Assembly (NCBI GenBank): GCA_022360095.1
Contig: JAKSDK010000778.1
Location: 186,001-250,000, forward strand
From: Phycisphaerales bacterium
Lineage (GTDB): Bacteria > Planctomycetota > Phycisphaerae > UBA1845 > UTPLA1
Length of the DNA: 64,000 bases
Direction: 5' to 3'
Numbering within the stretch: the first letter of the stretch is position 1; the number at the start of each line of letters is the position of its first letter. The translations under genes and the position numbers were made by a program. The notes beneath the pieces were generated by a model. It saw nothing but the letters and a program-made list of their open reading frames with translations. It did not search any database and was not told where the DNA came from. Below, in pieces: positions 1-10,900 of the stretch.

Positions 1-450
1 CATCGGACGGGGCAGGTTCCGGCGAGCTACAACAAAAAGAAGATCCCGTTTGTCGCTCAATCGGTGGTTCGAAAGCTGGTGACCGAAATCGCTCCGTCTT
101 ACTCGGATCGCTCCGGCGGATATACGCGAATCATTCGCTTGCCCAAGCGTCGAATCGGTGACAATAGCGATCTTGCCATTCTTCAATTGGTCGGCGAGGA
201 AGAGGCCTCCGAGGCCGGTGCAAAAAAGAGCGTTGGGCAGCGGCGTCAAAAAACGCTGGACCGAATTCGTTACTTGGAAGGTAAGAAGCCCAAGCGGTCC
301 CGCAAACGCGGCGACAAAGAGCCCGAGTCGGGACAGAAGGCCAAGTCGGAGTCTGCACCTCCCGAAGAAGACCAGACCGATGCTGCCGTTGCTGAGGCCG
401 AAAAGCCTGAAAGCGAACCAAAGACGGCGCCTGAATCCAAGGAAGAGTGA
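1..450 (+). CDS. rplQ: 50S ribosomal protein L17, 3' part, with long charged tail
   Basis: This is the C-terminal part of ribosomal protein L17, a large-subunit protein near the exit tunnel; the gene runs in from before the window. Frame 1 is open from the first base, and the stretch SDRSGGYTRIIRLPKRR matches the conserved L17 C-terminal core. The core ends around visible residue 66. It is followed by about 83 residues rich in Lys, Glu, Ala, Ser and Pro, far longer than the short acidic tail of E. coli L17. The tail looks disordered, and its role is unknown. A HIT-family gene follows on the same strand after about 40 bases. Identity of the core is near certain; the start lies outside the window. 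Confidence 0.95.
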   Translation, partial: HRTGQVPASYNKKKIPFVAQSVVRKLVTEIAPSYSDRSGGYTRIIRLPKRRIGDNSDLAILQLVGEEEASEAGAKKSVGQRRQKTLDRIRYLEGKKPKRSRKRGDKEPESGQKAKSESAPPEEDQTDAAVAEAEKPESEPKTAPESKEE

Positions 451-491
451 TTTTCCTCCCATAGACGTACGCGAGAGGCGAGGTTGCCCGG

Positions 492-914
492 ATGCAGGAT
501 TCAGATTGCGTCTTTTGCAAAATCGTGCAGGGCGGGATTCCTGCCTTTCGCATCTGGGAGACCGACGATTGCCTGGCCTTTCTGGATGCCGGGCCCCTGG
601 CCGATGGTCATACTCTTCTGATTCCTAAACATCACTGTCAGGACCTTCGGGATGTTCCGATTGCTGCGATGGGCGCGCTGTCTGCCGCGCTTCCGGGACT
701 GGCGTCCGCCGTTATGCGAGCGACGAATGCCTCGGGCCTGAATCTCCTTCAAAACACGGGTCCGTCGAGTGGCCAGGTCGTCCCCCATCTGCATTTTCAT
801 CTGATTCCTCGAATCGAAGGGGATGAGCTGGGCTATCGTTGGAATGCAGGCCGCTACGAGAAGGAACAAGCCGAGGCGATCCGGGCAAGGATCGTCCACG
901 AACTCGATTGTTGA
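492..914 (+). CDS. HIT family (histidine triad) hydrolase
   Basis: A 140-residue histidine triad protein, the usual length for the Hint branch, whose members hydrolyse purine nucleoside phosphoramidates or related nucleotides in the cytoplasm. The N-terminal CVFCKI motif carries the two Cys that often hold zinc in this branch. The catalytic triad is seen as HLHFHL, with His99, His101 and His103. The GHTLLIPKHH segment that shapes the nucleotide pocket is present. It lies just downstream of rplQ on the same strand and may be cotranscribed. The substrate cannot be told from sequence. Confidence 0.93.
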   Translation: MQDSDCVFCKIVQGGIPAFRIWETDDCLAFLDAGPLADGHTLLIPKHHCQDLRDVPIAAMGALSAALPGLASAVMRATNASGLNLLQNTGPSSGQVVPHLHFHLIPRIEGDELGYRWNAGRYEKEQAEAIRARIVHELDC

Positions 915-1041
915 CTTTTGTTATCATGTGTTGGCGAGCATTGTCAGATATCTTAGTGGCAAGGCGCGCCGCCTTTGCTGTGTATGATGATCTGTGTCCG
1001 TCTGCTGCTGATCATTGCATGATTCGGGGAGGATCTCTTTC

Positions 1042-3927
1042 ATGCCGTCAATCTTGAGTGTTGTCGTTGTTCTTTTCGTCCTTTCCCATTCCGTGTTCGC
1101 CTCGAGGCCGGCGTTTGACGATCCAAAGCCGATTGGGGCTGACGATGGAATTTTCATTTATCAGTTTGAAAAGGGCGCGCTTCATTATCAAGATGTGTTG
1201 ACACAATCAAATGGTCGCAAGCTCACGGGCAAGATTCAGCAATGGGCAAATCAGATTCTGGTGTTTGATGCAGGCGGCCATGCAAAAGCTCTCGCGTTGT
1301 CCGATGTCAAGGAAATTGATATTCGGCGCAGCGCACGTCATACGACAAATCCGGGTTTGCCCGATTTGACCGTCGCCTATGTTGAGCGACTGCCGCGTGA
1401 CCCGAGTTGGCGGGGCCATGTTGTGACGCAAAACGGTCTCGGTCGCCTGGATATTGATCCAAACCAAATCCCCTGGCAACCGAGCGCCGGCTCCAAAGTG
1501 ACGTTTCGCGTTCACGTGCTGAACGCGGGTGCGGCTCGGTCGGCGGCCGTGCCGTGTCGTGTTCTGATCGACGATCAGGAAATCCATCGACAGAATCTTA
1601 CGGCGTTAGCTCCTGGCGCCGAGCAGGTGTTCGAGGCGTCATGGAACTGGGAGAAAGGGCAACATTCAATCCGAGTCGATATTGATCCCGAGGACAAGGC
1701 CCCGGAGGTCGTCCGCTGGAACAATTCCTTTGTGGAACCGATTCGCAGCCTTGGCGTCGCGGTTGTCGTGGCCCGAGAGCGATACGAGGCATTTAGGCGC
1801 TCACCGAATGTCGTGGATTCGTTCTGTTTCGAGGACTACATCCAATACCACATTCGTAACATGAATGCATTGTTTAAGGCTTCAGTCTATCCGTCCGCAC
1901 CGGATGGGATCGTCGAGCGCGTTCGTTGTGACCGGATTATCGTCGTAGACGATCCTTTTGACGCGAATGAGCGGAAGCAGTGGGAGCCGACATTGAGGCG
2001 CGGCGGGGAGGCCGACGGTTTGCTTGAGCATGCGGCATTGCTGTTGCTGGGCGGACTCTCGGAAGAGGAAGATCTGCGTTATGACGCGTTAAAGGTGGAT
2101 TGGAGATTGTTGCAGCAGATTGGTCGGCAGCTCGGACTGATCGATTTGACCAAGACGGATACGACACTCGAGCAGTGTTATGTTTTGGATAAGCACGGTC
2201 GCTACGCATTGCGGCGGCATGTCTCGCCCTCATTTCGAACGTTGATGTATGAGGCCGGCGGATATCCTTTCACGGAGTCCGGTGCTTGTTACCTGAATAA
2301 GACCCTCGGTCGACCTCGCGGCTTTGAGGGGGACTACTTGTATCAACTGCCGGACAAAGTGGTGCTCGAAGTCCTGTCCAACGCGGGGGGCGCGCTGCCG
2401 GGTATCCAGGTCGATGTGTTCCAGTTGAAATCCGAAGGACCGGATGCGGGGAAGGTCATGGGAGTCAGTCGCCAAGACCCTCTATTGTCCACGGTCACGA
2501 ATGACCAGGGTCGTGCGGAGCTGGTGAATTTTCCCGCTCCTTCTCATAAGACGCCCGGTGGTTACGAATTGCGGCCGAATCCATTCGGCAAGATCTCGAC
2601 GGATGGATCGAACGGACTGCTGCTGCTTCGCCTTCGCAGCGCCGGCTCAGAGGAATTTCATTTCCTGCCCCTATCGACATGCAATGTTGCCTGTCTGAGG
2701 GGATCCCGGCAGGCGTATGTTCATCGTCTTGAGACCCGTATCGGCGCTCCGGACAGTCCTCCTCGTCCGCCCGATTCGACGACGCGTATGCTGGATCGGA
2801 CAACGGAGAAACCCCCGCTTTTGGTGACCTGGTGGTTTCCCCAGAATGCCGATCCGGACGTGTTCAAGCAGTTTCGGATTTACAAGCGTACGGGTTTTGC
2901 CGGTGACGATACCAAACCGTGGGCTTTATCGACGATCAAGGAGCCTTCCGGCGGCAAATGGACCCGGCTTAGTGAAGAAACCTATTTTGATCCCCTTGAA
3001 GAAGGGCCTTATTCGCTGGACACGTTCTTTGCGGTTTCCTCGGTGGACGAGGAGGGACGTGAAAGCGGCTTGTCGGAACCGACCTGCCTTCCTTATGACG
3101 TGGAGTGCGTCCAATTTGCGATTGAAGGGCAGGCGGCTTATATGACGTTGCGCGGTGGCGGAGCCATGAGGATGTTGTACTGGGACGCCGTCGCCGGGAC
3201 GCAGCCGTATGGTGTCAAGACGGGCCGTTTTGAAGGTTACTCGCCGAGCTTTTCCGGTATAGCGTTCACGCCGGATCGTCGAATGGTCCTGACGGATCCG
3301 GTCAATCATGTCTTGGCATTCTGTGACGTTGATCGGCAGGAATTGGTCGAGCTTGTTCCTCGTCGAGAATATTGGCCGAGTTTTCCGAGCATGATGCCCG
3401 GTGAGTTTTCCTATCCGGCCGATGTGGCGGCCGATGACTCCGGGAATCTCTACGTTGCAGATCAGGGAAACCATCGGATCCAAATATTGGATTCTGAAGG
3501 CCGTTATAAGGGGATTTTGGACGAGGATTTCCGGTTTAAGGGGCCGGATGCCGTGGGTTATGCGAACGGTCATCTTTGTGTTACGGACAATGGTCGAAGG
3601 CGTTGTCGGGTGTACAAGGTCGATGGAGGCCAACCGAGTTTCGTTCGTGAATTGCTGCCGTTGTTCGACGCCGGTCGAGGTTTGGTGAACAAATCGGGCG
3701 AAGTTTTCATCACAGGTAGGTCTTCTGAAACCGGCACGTGGGCCGTGCAAGTCTTTGCGCCAATGGGCAAGACCGCGAAGCTTTCGCGCACGCTGACAGA
3801 AGGGCAGCTTGGGCGATATCATCGGCCGCGGGGGCTATACTTTTATCTGGGTGGAGGGAGTGATTTCGCTTATTTTGTGAACGATTTTCCCTTTGACGTG
3901 AGGCGCATAAGCCTGGCGGAGGAGTGA
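1042..3927 (+). CDS. Secreted CARDB-like / NHL-repeat protein
   Basis: A 961-residue exported protein. The ATG was chosen because GGGGAGG sits 9 bases upstream and it opens directly into a signal peptide (hydrophobic run, then VFA before SRPAF); an upstream TTG would add nine residues. Residues ~130-220 resemble a CARDB-type adhesion domain, ending in the typical EVVRWNNSF. The middle has no motif I recognise, apart from a fibronectin-like stretch near residue 600. The C-terminal third has NHL-type units such as GNLYVADQGNHRIQIL, which form beta-propellers. It is convergent with the kinase-like gene. The role is probably surface or periplasmic binding, with no enzymatic motif seen. Confidence 0.8.
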   Translation: MPSILSVVVVLFVLSHSVFASRPAFDDPKPIGADDGIFIYQFEKGALHYQDVLTQSNGRKLTGKIQQWANQILVFDAGGHAKALALSDVKEIDIRRSARHTTNPGLPDLTVAYVERLPRDPSWRGHVVTQNGLGRLDIDPNQIPWQPSAGSKVTFRVHVLNAGAARSAAVPCRVLIDDQEIHRQNLTALAPGAEQVFEASWNWEKGQHSIRVDIDPEDKAPEVVRWNNSFVEPIRSLGVAVVVARERYEAFRRSPNVVDSFCFEDYIQYHIRNMNALFKASVYPSAPDGIVERVRCDRIIVVDDPFDANERKQWEPTLRRGGEADGLLEHAALLLLGGLSEEEDLRYDALKVDWRLLQQIGRQLGLIDLTKTDTTLEQCYVLDKHGRYALRRHVSPSFRTLMYEAGGYPFTESGACYLNKTLGRPRGFEGDYLYQLPDKVVLEVLSNAGGALPGIQVDVFQLKSEGPDAGKVMGVSRQDPLLSTVTNDQGRAELVNFPAPSHKTPGGYELRPNPFGKISTDGSNGLLLLRLRSAGSEEFHFLPLSTCNVACLRGSRQAYVHRLETRIGAPDSPPRPPDSTTRMLDRTTEKPPLLVTWWFPQNADPDVFKQFRIYKRTGFAGDDTKPWALSTIKEPSGGKWTRLSEETYFDPLEEGPYSLDTFFAVSSVDEEGRESGLSEPTCLPYDVECVQFAIEGQAAYMTLRGGGAMRMLYWDAVAGTQPYGVKTGRFEGYSPSFSGIAFTPDRRMVLTDPVNHVLAFCDVDRQELVELVPRREYWPSFPSMMPGEFSYPADVAADDSGNLYVADQGNHRIQILDSEGRYKGILDEDFRFKGPDAVGYANGHLCVTDNGRRRCRVYKVDGGQPSFVRELLPLFDAGRGLVNKSGEVFITGRSSETGTWAVQVFAPMGKTAKLSRTLTEGQLGRYHRPRGLYFYLGGGSDFAYFVNDFPFDVRRISLAEE

Positions 3928-3946
3928 TGGAGCCCCGATTGCGCCT

Positions 3947-6367
3947 CTAGTTGATCGGTTGCGTCGTGGCCTTTCTGGCATCCGCCAGCTTTTCCTGTAC
4001 GGCCTGTTTGCTGACGGCCGGCAGCCTTGGGAGTGCTTCCTGATAGAGGCGAATTGCCTCTGAATAATCGCCCTTGGCCATCCTCCGGTCCGCTTTCTTG
4101 ACCAGACTGGCGGCTTCAAAGGCCGAATTCATGCGTTCCAGCATGGCCTGCGCCACCGCATTGGGGTGTTTCCACATCGAGTTTTCGAGCAATCGTTTCC
4201 CTGCCAGGAGATCGCCTTTGTTGATGGCCTCCCGAGCTTCCTGAACCAGGCGAAGCGATGCAGCCACTCGCACCTTCCTTTCGACATCATCGGACGGCTC
4301 AATTTCGTTTGCTGATTTGTAGGCGCTCTCGGCGGCGGCATGGTCCTGGTCCAGCATGGCCTGATCGCCACGCATGATCCATTCCTCCCGATCTTTGGCG
4401 AATTGGATATCGGTGAAGAGTTGGCGAGTGTCGCTCGTGGATTTGATTGAATCGGCATTGCGACATGCGATCAAGGCCGATTCGAAATCCTTTTGTTTCA
4501 GCGCTTTCCGGCTTCGCTCTAACGCCTCATTGTACTTCGCGTCTTTTTTTGTCTGCTCAAGTTTCTCTTTGAGCGTTAAGGGATCGAGCCCAGACGCGAT
4601 CGCCTTTTCCTCGTACTCGTCGAGTTTCATTTCGACGCTTGAGAACCGTTTTCGTTTGAGCTCCTCGTCTCCCTCGGCTGCCAGACGATAGGCATCCTTT
4701 CTGCTCCAATATGCATCGCGCAATTCATCCAAGGCGGCTTTGTTCGCGCCACGGTTTTCGGCGACTTCGATGATTTTTTCAACCGCGATGAATTTGTTTT
4801 CATCCAGGGCGCGATGCCCCTTGATCAAGAGAAGCATGAGTTTGGCGTCTTTTCTTTCTGCAGTCAGTTCCGATTCGCCGAAACATAGAATCTCCACTTC
4901 CTGATATTTTTCGGCTGCGGATTGGAAATCGCCGCTGCTGTAGGCGCCACGGGCCTCGTCGAGAACCTTCTTGACGGCCAGCACCTCAGGCTCATGAACA
5001 AAACGGTCCCATAGCGACGGTGTGACCAAGAAAATCATGATCAAGGCCAAGACGCACACCGCCGCCGGCAGGAGAGGTCTCCAGTGTTTTCGGCGAGGAG
5101 TCTCCTCCACATCCACCGGGGGGAGGACCGGTAGCGCCGGCACGGGGCACGGCGAAGAGAACGATGCCGATCGCTGAAACGCACGATGGCTGACTCGGTT
5201 TTTCGGCCAATCGATGTCTCGATAGAAAGGACGGACCGGGGCGGTGGTCTGATCTTGAATTCCCGAGGGTTCAACGACATGCTTGGAAGTGGATTGATCA
5301 TGGTTAGGAAACCAACTCAACGGTTTTGGGCGCGTGATGAGTTGAACAACGCCTGAGGCGGTTGAACGGAGATCGAGAATGTTGGACGCCTGTTCGGCGG
5401 GCGGTGGACTCGGCGTTTTCGACTTTTGTATTTTGAACTGACCGGCCAACTCCTCCAAAATCTCCTGTACCGAGGTGAATCGGTCGTCCAGATTTTTGGA
5501 GGTCATTCTTCGGAGGATCAACGACATGGCTTGAGGCACGGTTGGATTCAAGCTCGTGGCATCCGGCAGATTCTCCTCCATGTTCGTATGCCATTTCCGC
5601 CAGCGTTCTTCTGTGAATTCTGCATCGCCCCAAAGGTCCGCAAAGTGTTTGTTCAGTGCCCGTCGTCCGACGCACACTTCGTAGATCACGAAACCGAACG
5701 CATAGATATCCACGCGAGCGTCGTGATCCTGCTCGGCTTGCAGTTCCGGCGCCGCATACTTAGGGGCGATGATCGGAGGCGGACTGTCGTCGCCTTCGTG
5801 GGCGGAACAGCTTAGATTAAGGATGTGCACCTGTCCGCTTTTGGTCACCAGCAGATTTTCCGGCCGAATGTCCCGATGCACGATTCTGCGGAAGTGAAGC
5901 GTCTGCAGGCCCGTGCAGCCCGCCTTTAGGAGCCGAACGGCATCGGTGGCGTCGACTTGTCGTTTTGATATCAGTGTTTTTAGCGCGTTGCCGGGGATGT
6001 ATTCCTCGACAATAAAGAGTCCCTGCTCGCCCTCGATAAGTTCATGGATGTTGACGACGTTGCGGGCGTCTTTTGGGATACGGGCCAGCAATTGGGCTTC
6101 GCGCTTAAACTCGCCGCATCCGATCGGATCATCGATGAGATGAGGGTTCATCTGCTTGACCGTGACGAGCCGATCGAGCATGGTGTCGCGAGCCTTGTAG
6201 GCGATGGCGTTGTGGGTACTTCGGATTCGCTCGAGGATGCGGTATTTTCCGAGGCCGGAGCCCGACGCAAGGCCCTTGCTGATATCGGCGCAGTTGTCGG
6301 CACGTCGCCCGTCCTCTTGGGGGTGCTTCTCCGATTCAGTGTCTTCGTGTTTCCAGGTATCTGACAT
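3947..6367 (-). CDS. Membrane-anchored Hanks-type kinase-like protein, probable pseudokinase
   Basis: An 806-residue protein with a Ser/Thr kinase fold at residues ~41-310, a transmembrane segment near 435-460 and a long alpha-helical TPR-like region to the end. The ATP-anchoring lysine (VTVK, Lys71), HRD (164-166), Asn171 and APE (206-208) are present. The glycine-rich loop is replaced by ERIRSTHNAIAYKARD, which has no glycine. The catalytic-loop Lys is Arg168. The metal-binding DFG is replaced by Asn-Leu-Ser (184-186). With these losses normal catalysis is unlikely, and a scaffold or allosteric role is inferred. The C-terminal helices may bind envelope partners. It is convergent with the NHL protein gene and divergent from the RND genes. 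Confidence 0.85.
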   Translation of the reverse strand: MSDTWKHEDTESEKHPQEDGRRADNCADISKGLASGSGLGKYRILERIRSTHNAIAYKARDTMLDRLVTVKQMNPHLIDDPIGCGEFKREAQLLARIPKDARNVVNIHELIEGEQGLFIVEEYIPGNALKTLISKRQVDATDAVRLLKAGCTGLQTLHFRRIVHRDIRPENLLVTKSGQVHILNLSCSAHEGDDSPPPIIAPKYAAPELQAEQDHDARVDIYAFGFVIYEVCVGRRALNKHFADLWGDAEFTEERWRKWHTNMEENLPDATSLNPTVPQAMSLILRRMTSKNLDDRFTSVQEILEELAGQFKIQKSKTPSPPPAEQASNILDLRSTASGVVQLITRPKPLSWFPNHDQSTSKHVVEPSGIQDQTTAPVRPFYRDIDWPKNRVSHRAFQRSASFSSPCPVPALPVLPPVDVEETPRRKHWRPLLPAAVCVLALIMIFLVTPSLWDRFVHEPEVLAVKKVLDEARGAYSSGDFQSAAEKYQEVEILCFGESELTAERKDAKLMLLLIKGHRALDENKFIAVEKIIEVAENRGANKAALDELRDAYWSRKDAYRLAAEGDEELKRKRFSSVEMKLDEYEEKAIASGLDPLTLKEKLEQTKKDAKYNEALERSRKALKQKDFESALIACRNADSIKSTSDTRQLFTDIQFAKDREEWIMRGDQAMLDQDHAAAESAYKSANEIEPSDDVERKVRVAASLRLVQEAREAINKGDLLAGKRLLENSMWKHPNAVAQAMLERMNSAFEAASLVKKADRRMAKGDYSEAIRLYQEALPRLPAVSKQAVQEKLADARKATTQPIN

Positions 6368-6636
6368 GATGGCAGTCGATCGATGGCCTTTATTTCATTG
6401 TTTCGTGTATAAAGCCGGGGCGTGCTCGATGTAGGTCTGCAATCCCGCTCAGTGTTGGGCGTCCGAAAATCCCTGCCTCAACAATCCAGTGGTTTTGATA
6501 ACGGTCCCCCCGTCCGGCTCACTCTTTATCATACACCTTTTATACACTCCACGTCCAGAGTTATCGCGCAAAGTTATGAAGACAAAAATAGCGCACTGCA
6601 TTGAGGGACGGCCTTTCAACATCTAAGATTGTGATT

Positions 6637-7923
6637 ATGCCGCCGGAATCTTCGTACAAGAGATGGTCGAATGGGCCGTTATCCCAGTTTCTTCTGTTGA
6701 TGGTCGTGTCGTGCGGGTGCCTTCTGCCGGCCGGGCAGGTTATTGCCCAGGGCCGAGGTCCTGCCCGGGTGGAGGTGTCCAGCGTGGTCGAACGGGAGGT
6801 GGCGCCCAGTGTCCGGCTGGTCGGCACGATCCGGCCCCAACTTCGCACGACCGTTGCTTCAGAGGTTGCGGGGATTGTGACGGCACTTCCCGTTGATGAG
6901 GGTGTTTTCGTTCGCAAGGGGGATCTGTTGTGCAAGCTTCGCGACGCCCCTCGGCGATTTGCTCATGACGAGGCGGTCGCGCGTTTGTCCGAATTGGAAG
7001 CGGGCCTCGCCGTTCGTCAGGCTGAGTTCGACAAAGCGAAGTTCGAGAAGGATCGAACTGAACGGTTGTGGAACATGCAGCGCTCCACGGACAAGGAGCG
7101 GAATGATACGTTGGCCGATCTCGAGGCCGCGAGAGGCCGTGTGGATCAGGCTAAATTTGCGTTGGAAGCTCAGGGTGCGGTTGTCAGACGGCTTGCGGAT
7201 CTCCTGGCTCGGACTGAGATTCACGCGCCTTATGACGGGTCCGTGACCATCAAGCATACCGAGATTGGTTCGTGGGTGAACGACGGCGGTGGTATCGTCG
7301 AGCTGCTGGATTTGTCCACTGTGCGGGTGCGCGTCAACGTGCCCGAGGCCTGCGTCGCTTTTTGTGAAGTCGGCTCGGAGACCTATATCACGGTGGATGC
7401 GTTGAACCGGGACTTTGCCGGTCAGGTCAGTCGCGTGATTCCAATCGCGGACGAACAAGCCAGGACGTTTCCTGTGGACGTCGATATTCCAAATCCGGAA
7501 AGAGCGTTGAAAGCAGGCATGTTCGTTCGGGCAATGGTCCCCTCCGGGCCGAAGGCCGTGCGGTTGTTGATCCCGAAGGACGCGGTGCTGAGACGTGGAC
7601 CGATTCCCATGGTCTTCGTCGTCCGTTCCTCCGAAAAGGGCCAGATGGCCGAGATGCTTCCCGTCGAAATCCTTTCCGAGGTGTTGGATTATGTTGCGGT
7701 GAAAAAGCAGGGTCTGTCGGCGGGGGACCAGGTCATTGTTCGAGGAAACGAGTTTATGCAGGGCCCCGGCCCGGTCATTGCAACACCTCGTCCTGATCCA
7801 TCGATCGTCGATCCCGACAGCTCGGCTCAGGTCCGTGATGAAGCAGCGGATTCCAAGTCATCGTCGGACCCGGATGATCACGCTCAACTCGTTCAAACGC
7901 CGGAATCCAATCAGGATGGCTAG
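6637..7923 (+). CDS. RND efflux periplasmic adaptor (HlyD/AcrA family)
   Basis: A membrane fusion protein that would link an inner-membrane RND pump to an outer-membrane channel. From the ATG used here it is about 428 residues with an N-terminal signal peptide (hydrophobic core around FLLLMVVSCGCLLPAG). A TTG 36 bases upstream is the alternative, and neither has a strong ribosome binding site. The lipoyl half-motifs are visible (GTIRPQLRTTVASEVAGIV and later LARTEIHAPYDGSV), flanking a coiled-coil hairpin at ~100-180. A beta-barrel domain and an acidic Ser/Asp-rich tail follow. The pump gene starts 61 bases downstream. No TolC-like gene is nearby. Confidence 0.92.
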   Translation: MPPESSYKRWSNGPLSQFLLLMVVSCGCLLPAGQVIAQGRGPARVEVSSVVEREVAPSVRLVGTIRPQLRTTVASEVAGIVTALPVDEGVFVRKGDLLCKLRDAPRRFAHDEAVARLSELEAGLAVRQAEFDKAKFEKDRTERLWNMQRSTDKERNDTLADLEAARGRVDQAKFALEAQGAVVRRLADLLARTEIHAPYDGSVTIKHTEIGSWVNDGGGIVELLDLSTVRVRVNVPEACVAFCEVGSETYITVDALNRDFAGQVSRVIPIADEQARTFPVDVDIPNPERALKAGMFVRAMVPSGPKAVRLLIPKDAVLRRGPIPMVFVVRSSEKGQMAEMLPVEILSEVLDYVAVKKQGLSAGDQVIVRGNEFMQGPGPVIATPRPDPSIVDPDSSAQVRDEAADSKSSSDPDDHAQLVQTPESNQDG

Positions 7924-7984
7924 AAGCGGGTCAGGTTTTGAACTCTATCGTCTCCGTGCCCGTTCAAAAGGCTAGGATTGATTC

Positions 7985-10900
7985 ATGCGATTTGTTGATC
8001 GATTTATCACCAATCCCGTCAAAGTCGCGGTGGGCGTGATCCTGCTCGTGTTGTTCGGTCTATTGACCATCACGCCGCCGTCCATCGCGCCGTCTCCGCT
8101 TCGCGCGCCAGTTCAGTTGACACCAAACGCGGACGAGCCGATCGTGACCGTGGCGACCACTTGGGAGGGGGCCAACCCCGAGGAAGTGGAGCGCGAGATC
8201 GTGGACAAGCAGGAAGATCTGCTGAAGGGCATCTCGAACTTGCGAAAGATGACCAGCACCGCGACTCAGGGTCGTGCCTCGATCGAGCTGGAGTTTGAGG
8301 TGGGTACGGACCAGGACGTCGCCAAGCAGGACGTGTCGGACGCGCTCCGGCAGGTCAAGTACCAGATTCCTCAGGATGAGTTTGACAATCCGACGGTCAA
8401 GAGCGGACGGGAATTCGGTGAGGAAGCAATCGCCTGGATGATTTTGTCCAGCGATCGCGAGGACATCTATGTCCCCGATCTGTTTACGTTTGCGGATGAG
8501 GAAATCAAGCCCATGCTTGAGCGGGTGGAGGGAATTTCCTCGGTGGGCGTCCTCGGTGGTCGTGAGCGAGAAATTCAGGTCGTGGTTGATCCGTTCAAAT
8601 TGGCCCAAGCCGGCGTCACCTTCAGAGAACTGGAAGAAGCACTCCAAAGGCAGAACACGAATCTCGCCGCGGGGAACAGTGCGCAGGGGAAGCGTGATAT
8701 CGTCATCCGAACGATGGGGCGTTACACGTCACTTGACGACATTCGCATGACGGTGATCAAAACCGGATCGGGCGGACCTATTCGCGTGGAGCATGTCGCG
8801 GAAGTCGAAGACACTTTCAAAAAGCAGTACGGATTCGTTCGCAGCGAGGGCGAATACGTGATGGCCATTCCAGCTTATCGCGAGACCGGTTCCAACGTGA
8901 TCGAAGCGATGGAGGGTCTGAAGGGCGCGATTCAGAAGGTCAATGACGAGCTCTTGTCGCACCGTGGTTTGAAACTGGATTTGACCCAGGTCTACGATGA
9001 GACAACCTACATCAACGCGGCCATCAGTCTTGTGCGAGGGAACATTCTTTTCGGCGGTCTGATGGCGATGACGGTTTTGCTGCTCTTTCTTCGGAGTATC
9101 AGTGGCACGGTGATCGTGACGATCGCGATTCCGATTTGCGTCATCGGGACGTTGCTCGTCGTCCCCCTTATGGGACGCAACATCAATGTCGTGATGCTGG
9201 CGGGGCTGGCATTTGCCGTTGGTATGGTCGTCGACAATGCCATTGTCGTCTTGGAGAACATCTATCGCCACCGTGAGATGGGCAAATCGCGCTGGCAGGC
9301 AGCCTCGGATGGTGCGACGGAAGTCTGGGGGGCCGTGTTGGCGAATTCGCTGACGACCATGATTGTGTTTCTTCCGATTCTGTTCGTGAAGGAGGAGGCC
9401 GGACAGCTTTTTCGCGATATCGCCATCGCCGTCAGTGGTGCCGTCGCGCTGTCTCTGGTGGTGTCCGTCACGGTCATTCCGACACTCTCGGCCCGTCTTC
9501 TGCGAAAAGCGCGGACAAGGGTCGAGGAGGGGCAAGGCCGGATCGCACATGCCGTGGCTGCTGTGGTTGGATTGGTGAATCGGTGGGTCATTACGCGTTT
9601 GCTCGTCGTGGTCGGCTTTACGACGCTTTCGATTTTCCTGAGTATTCGACTCGCGCCTGAACCGAGTTATTTGCCGTCCGGAAACAAGAATTTGATTTTC
9701 GGTTTTCTCCTGACTCCGCCCGGCTATAACACGGCGGAGTACGGCAGGATCGCCCTGCGACTCGAAAACGGCAATCCGATGAAGGGACAGGTCGGCATTC
9801 GGCAATTCTGGGAGGCGAAGCCGAACACGCCGGAGCATGAAAAACTGGTTGCTCAGTGGTCGAACATGGTCGATCAGTTCGTCGCGCCTCGCAAGGAAGG
9901 GCAAATAAGACAAGCCGAGGCAGTTTTGGAGAGCAAGGAGGCATCAAGCGACGAGCGTCGTCGTGCCCGGCAGCGGATCAAAGAGTTGCAGCGTGAAATC
10001 GCGGAATGGCGAGTTCCACCTCCGGCCATTGATAATTTCTTTTACGTTGCGTTCGAGGGTGGTTGTTTCATGGGGTGCTCGAGCGTCGATCCTGAGAATG
10101 TCCGTCCACTCAAGAACGTCCTGAATTCCACCGGCTTCAGCGTGCCTGACTCATTCGCGATCTTCTTTCAGCCGTCGATTTTCAAGGGTGAATCCGGCAA
10201 TACTGTCGATGTTGAGATTCGGGGTGAAAAACTGGATGAGGTCGTGCAGGCCGGGCTCAATGTGATGATGGCCTGCTCGGAAAGATTTGGACGCGTTGAT
10301 CCGAATCCGCGTAACTTCTTTCTCGACCGGCGTGAAGACCAGCTGATACCCGATCGCGTCAAGACGGGGGATCTGGGGCTGACCGTGGCCGACCTTGGTG
10401 CGATCATTCGCGCATGTGGTGACGGTCGCGTGGTCGGGCAATATCGTGAGGGCGGGCGTAGCATTGACCTGGCGGTGAAAGTCTCCGAAACGGAAGATCC
10501 GAGGACGGGACGCAGTTCGACGGACATGATCTCGCACGTCCCGATTCATACGCCGGTCGGCCAGATCGTGCCGCTATCGGCTGTTTGTCGCGTCGAAAGG
10601 ACGACGTCGGCTCAGGAAATCCGGCACATTGAGACGCAACCTGCCGTGAAGTTGACGATCCATCCGCCGGAAGGCATCGCGTTGCCGCAGGTCGTCAGCA
10701 CAATTGAGAACGACGTCGTCGCCCCGATGCGAAGTGAGGGCTATGGCGAGCGCCGGCTAAAGATTCCCGACCAGGTCGTCGTCGCCCTGGCGGGGAATGC
10801 CGACAAGTTGAAGAGTACGTGGGATTCGTTGAAGTGGCTGCTCGCACTATCGCTTCTCGTCGTCTATTTATTGATGGCGGGTCTGTTCGAGTCGTTCGCA

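Noticed and set aside
8729-9913. A 394-codon minus-strand frame over the RND pump gene
   Set aside because: A shadow frame. The product is His/Arg/Asp-rich with no domain, while the plus strand encodes an intact transporter.
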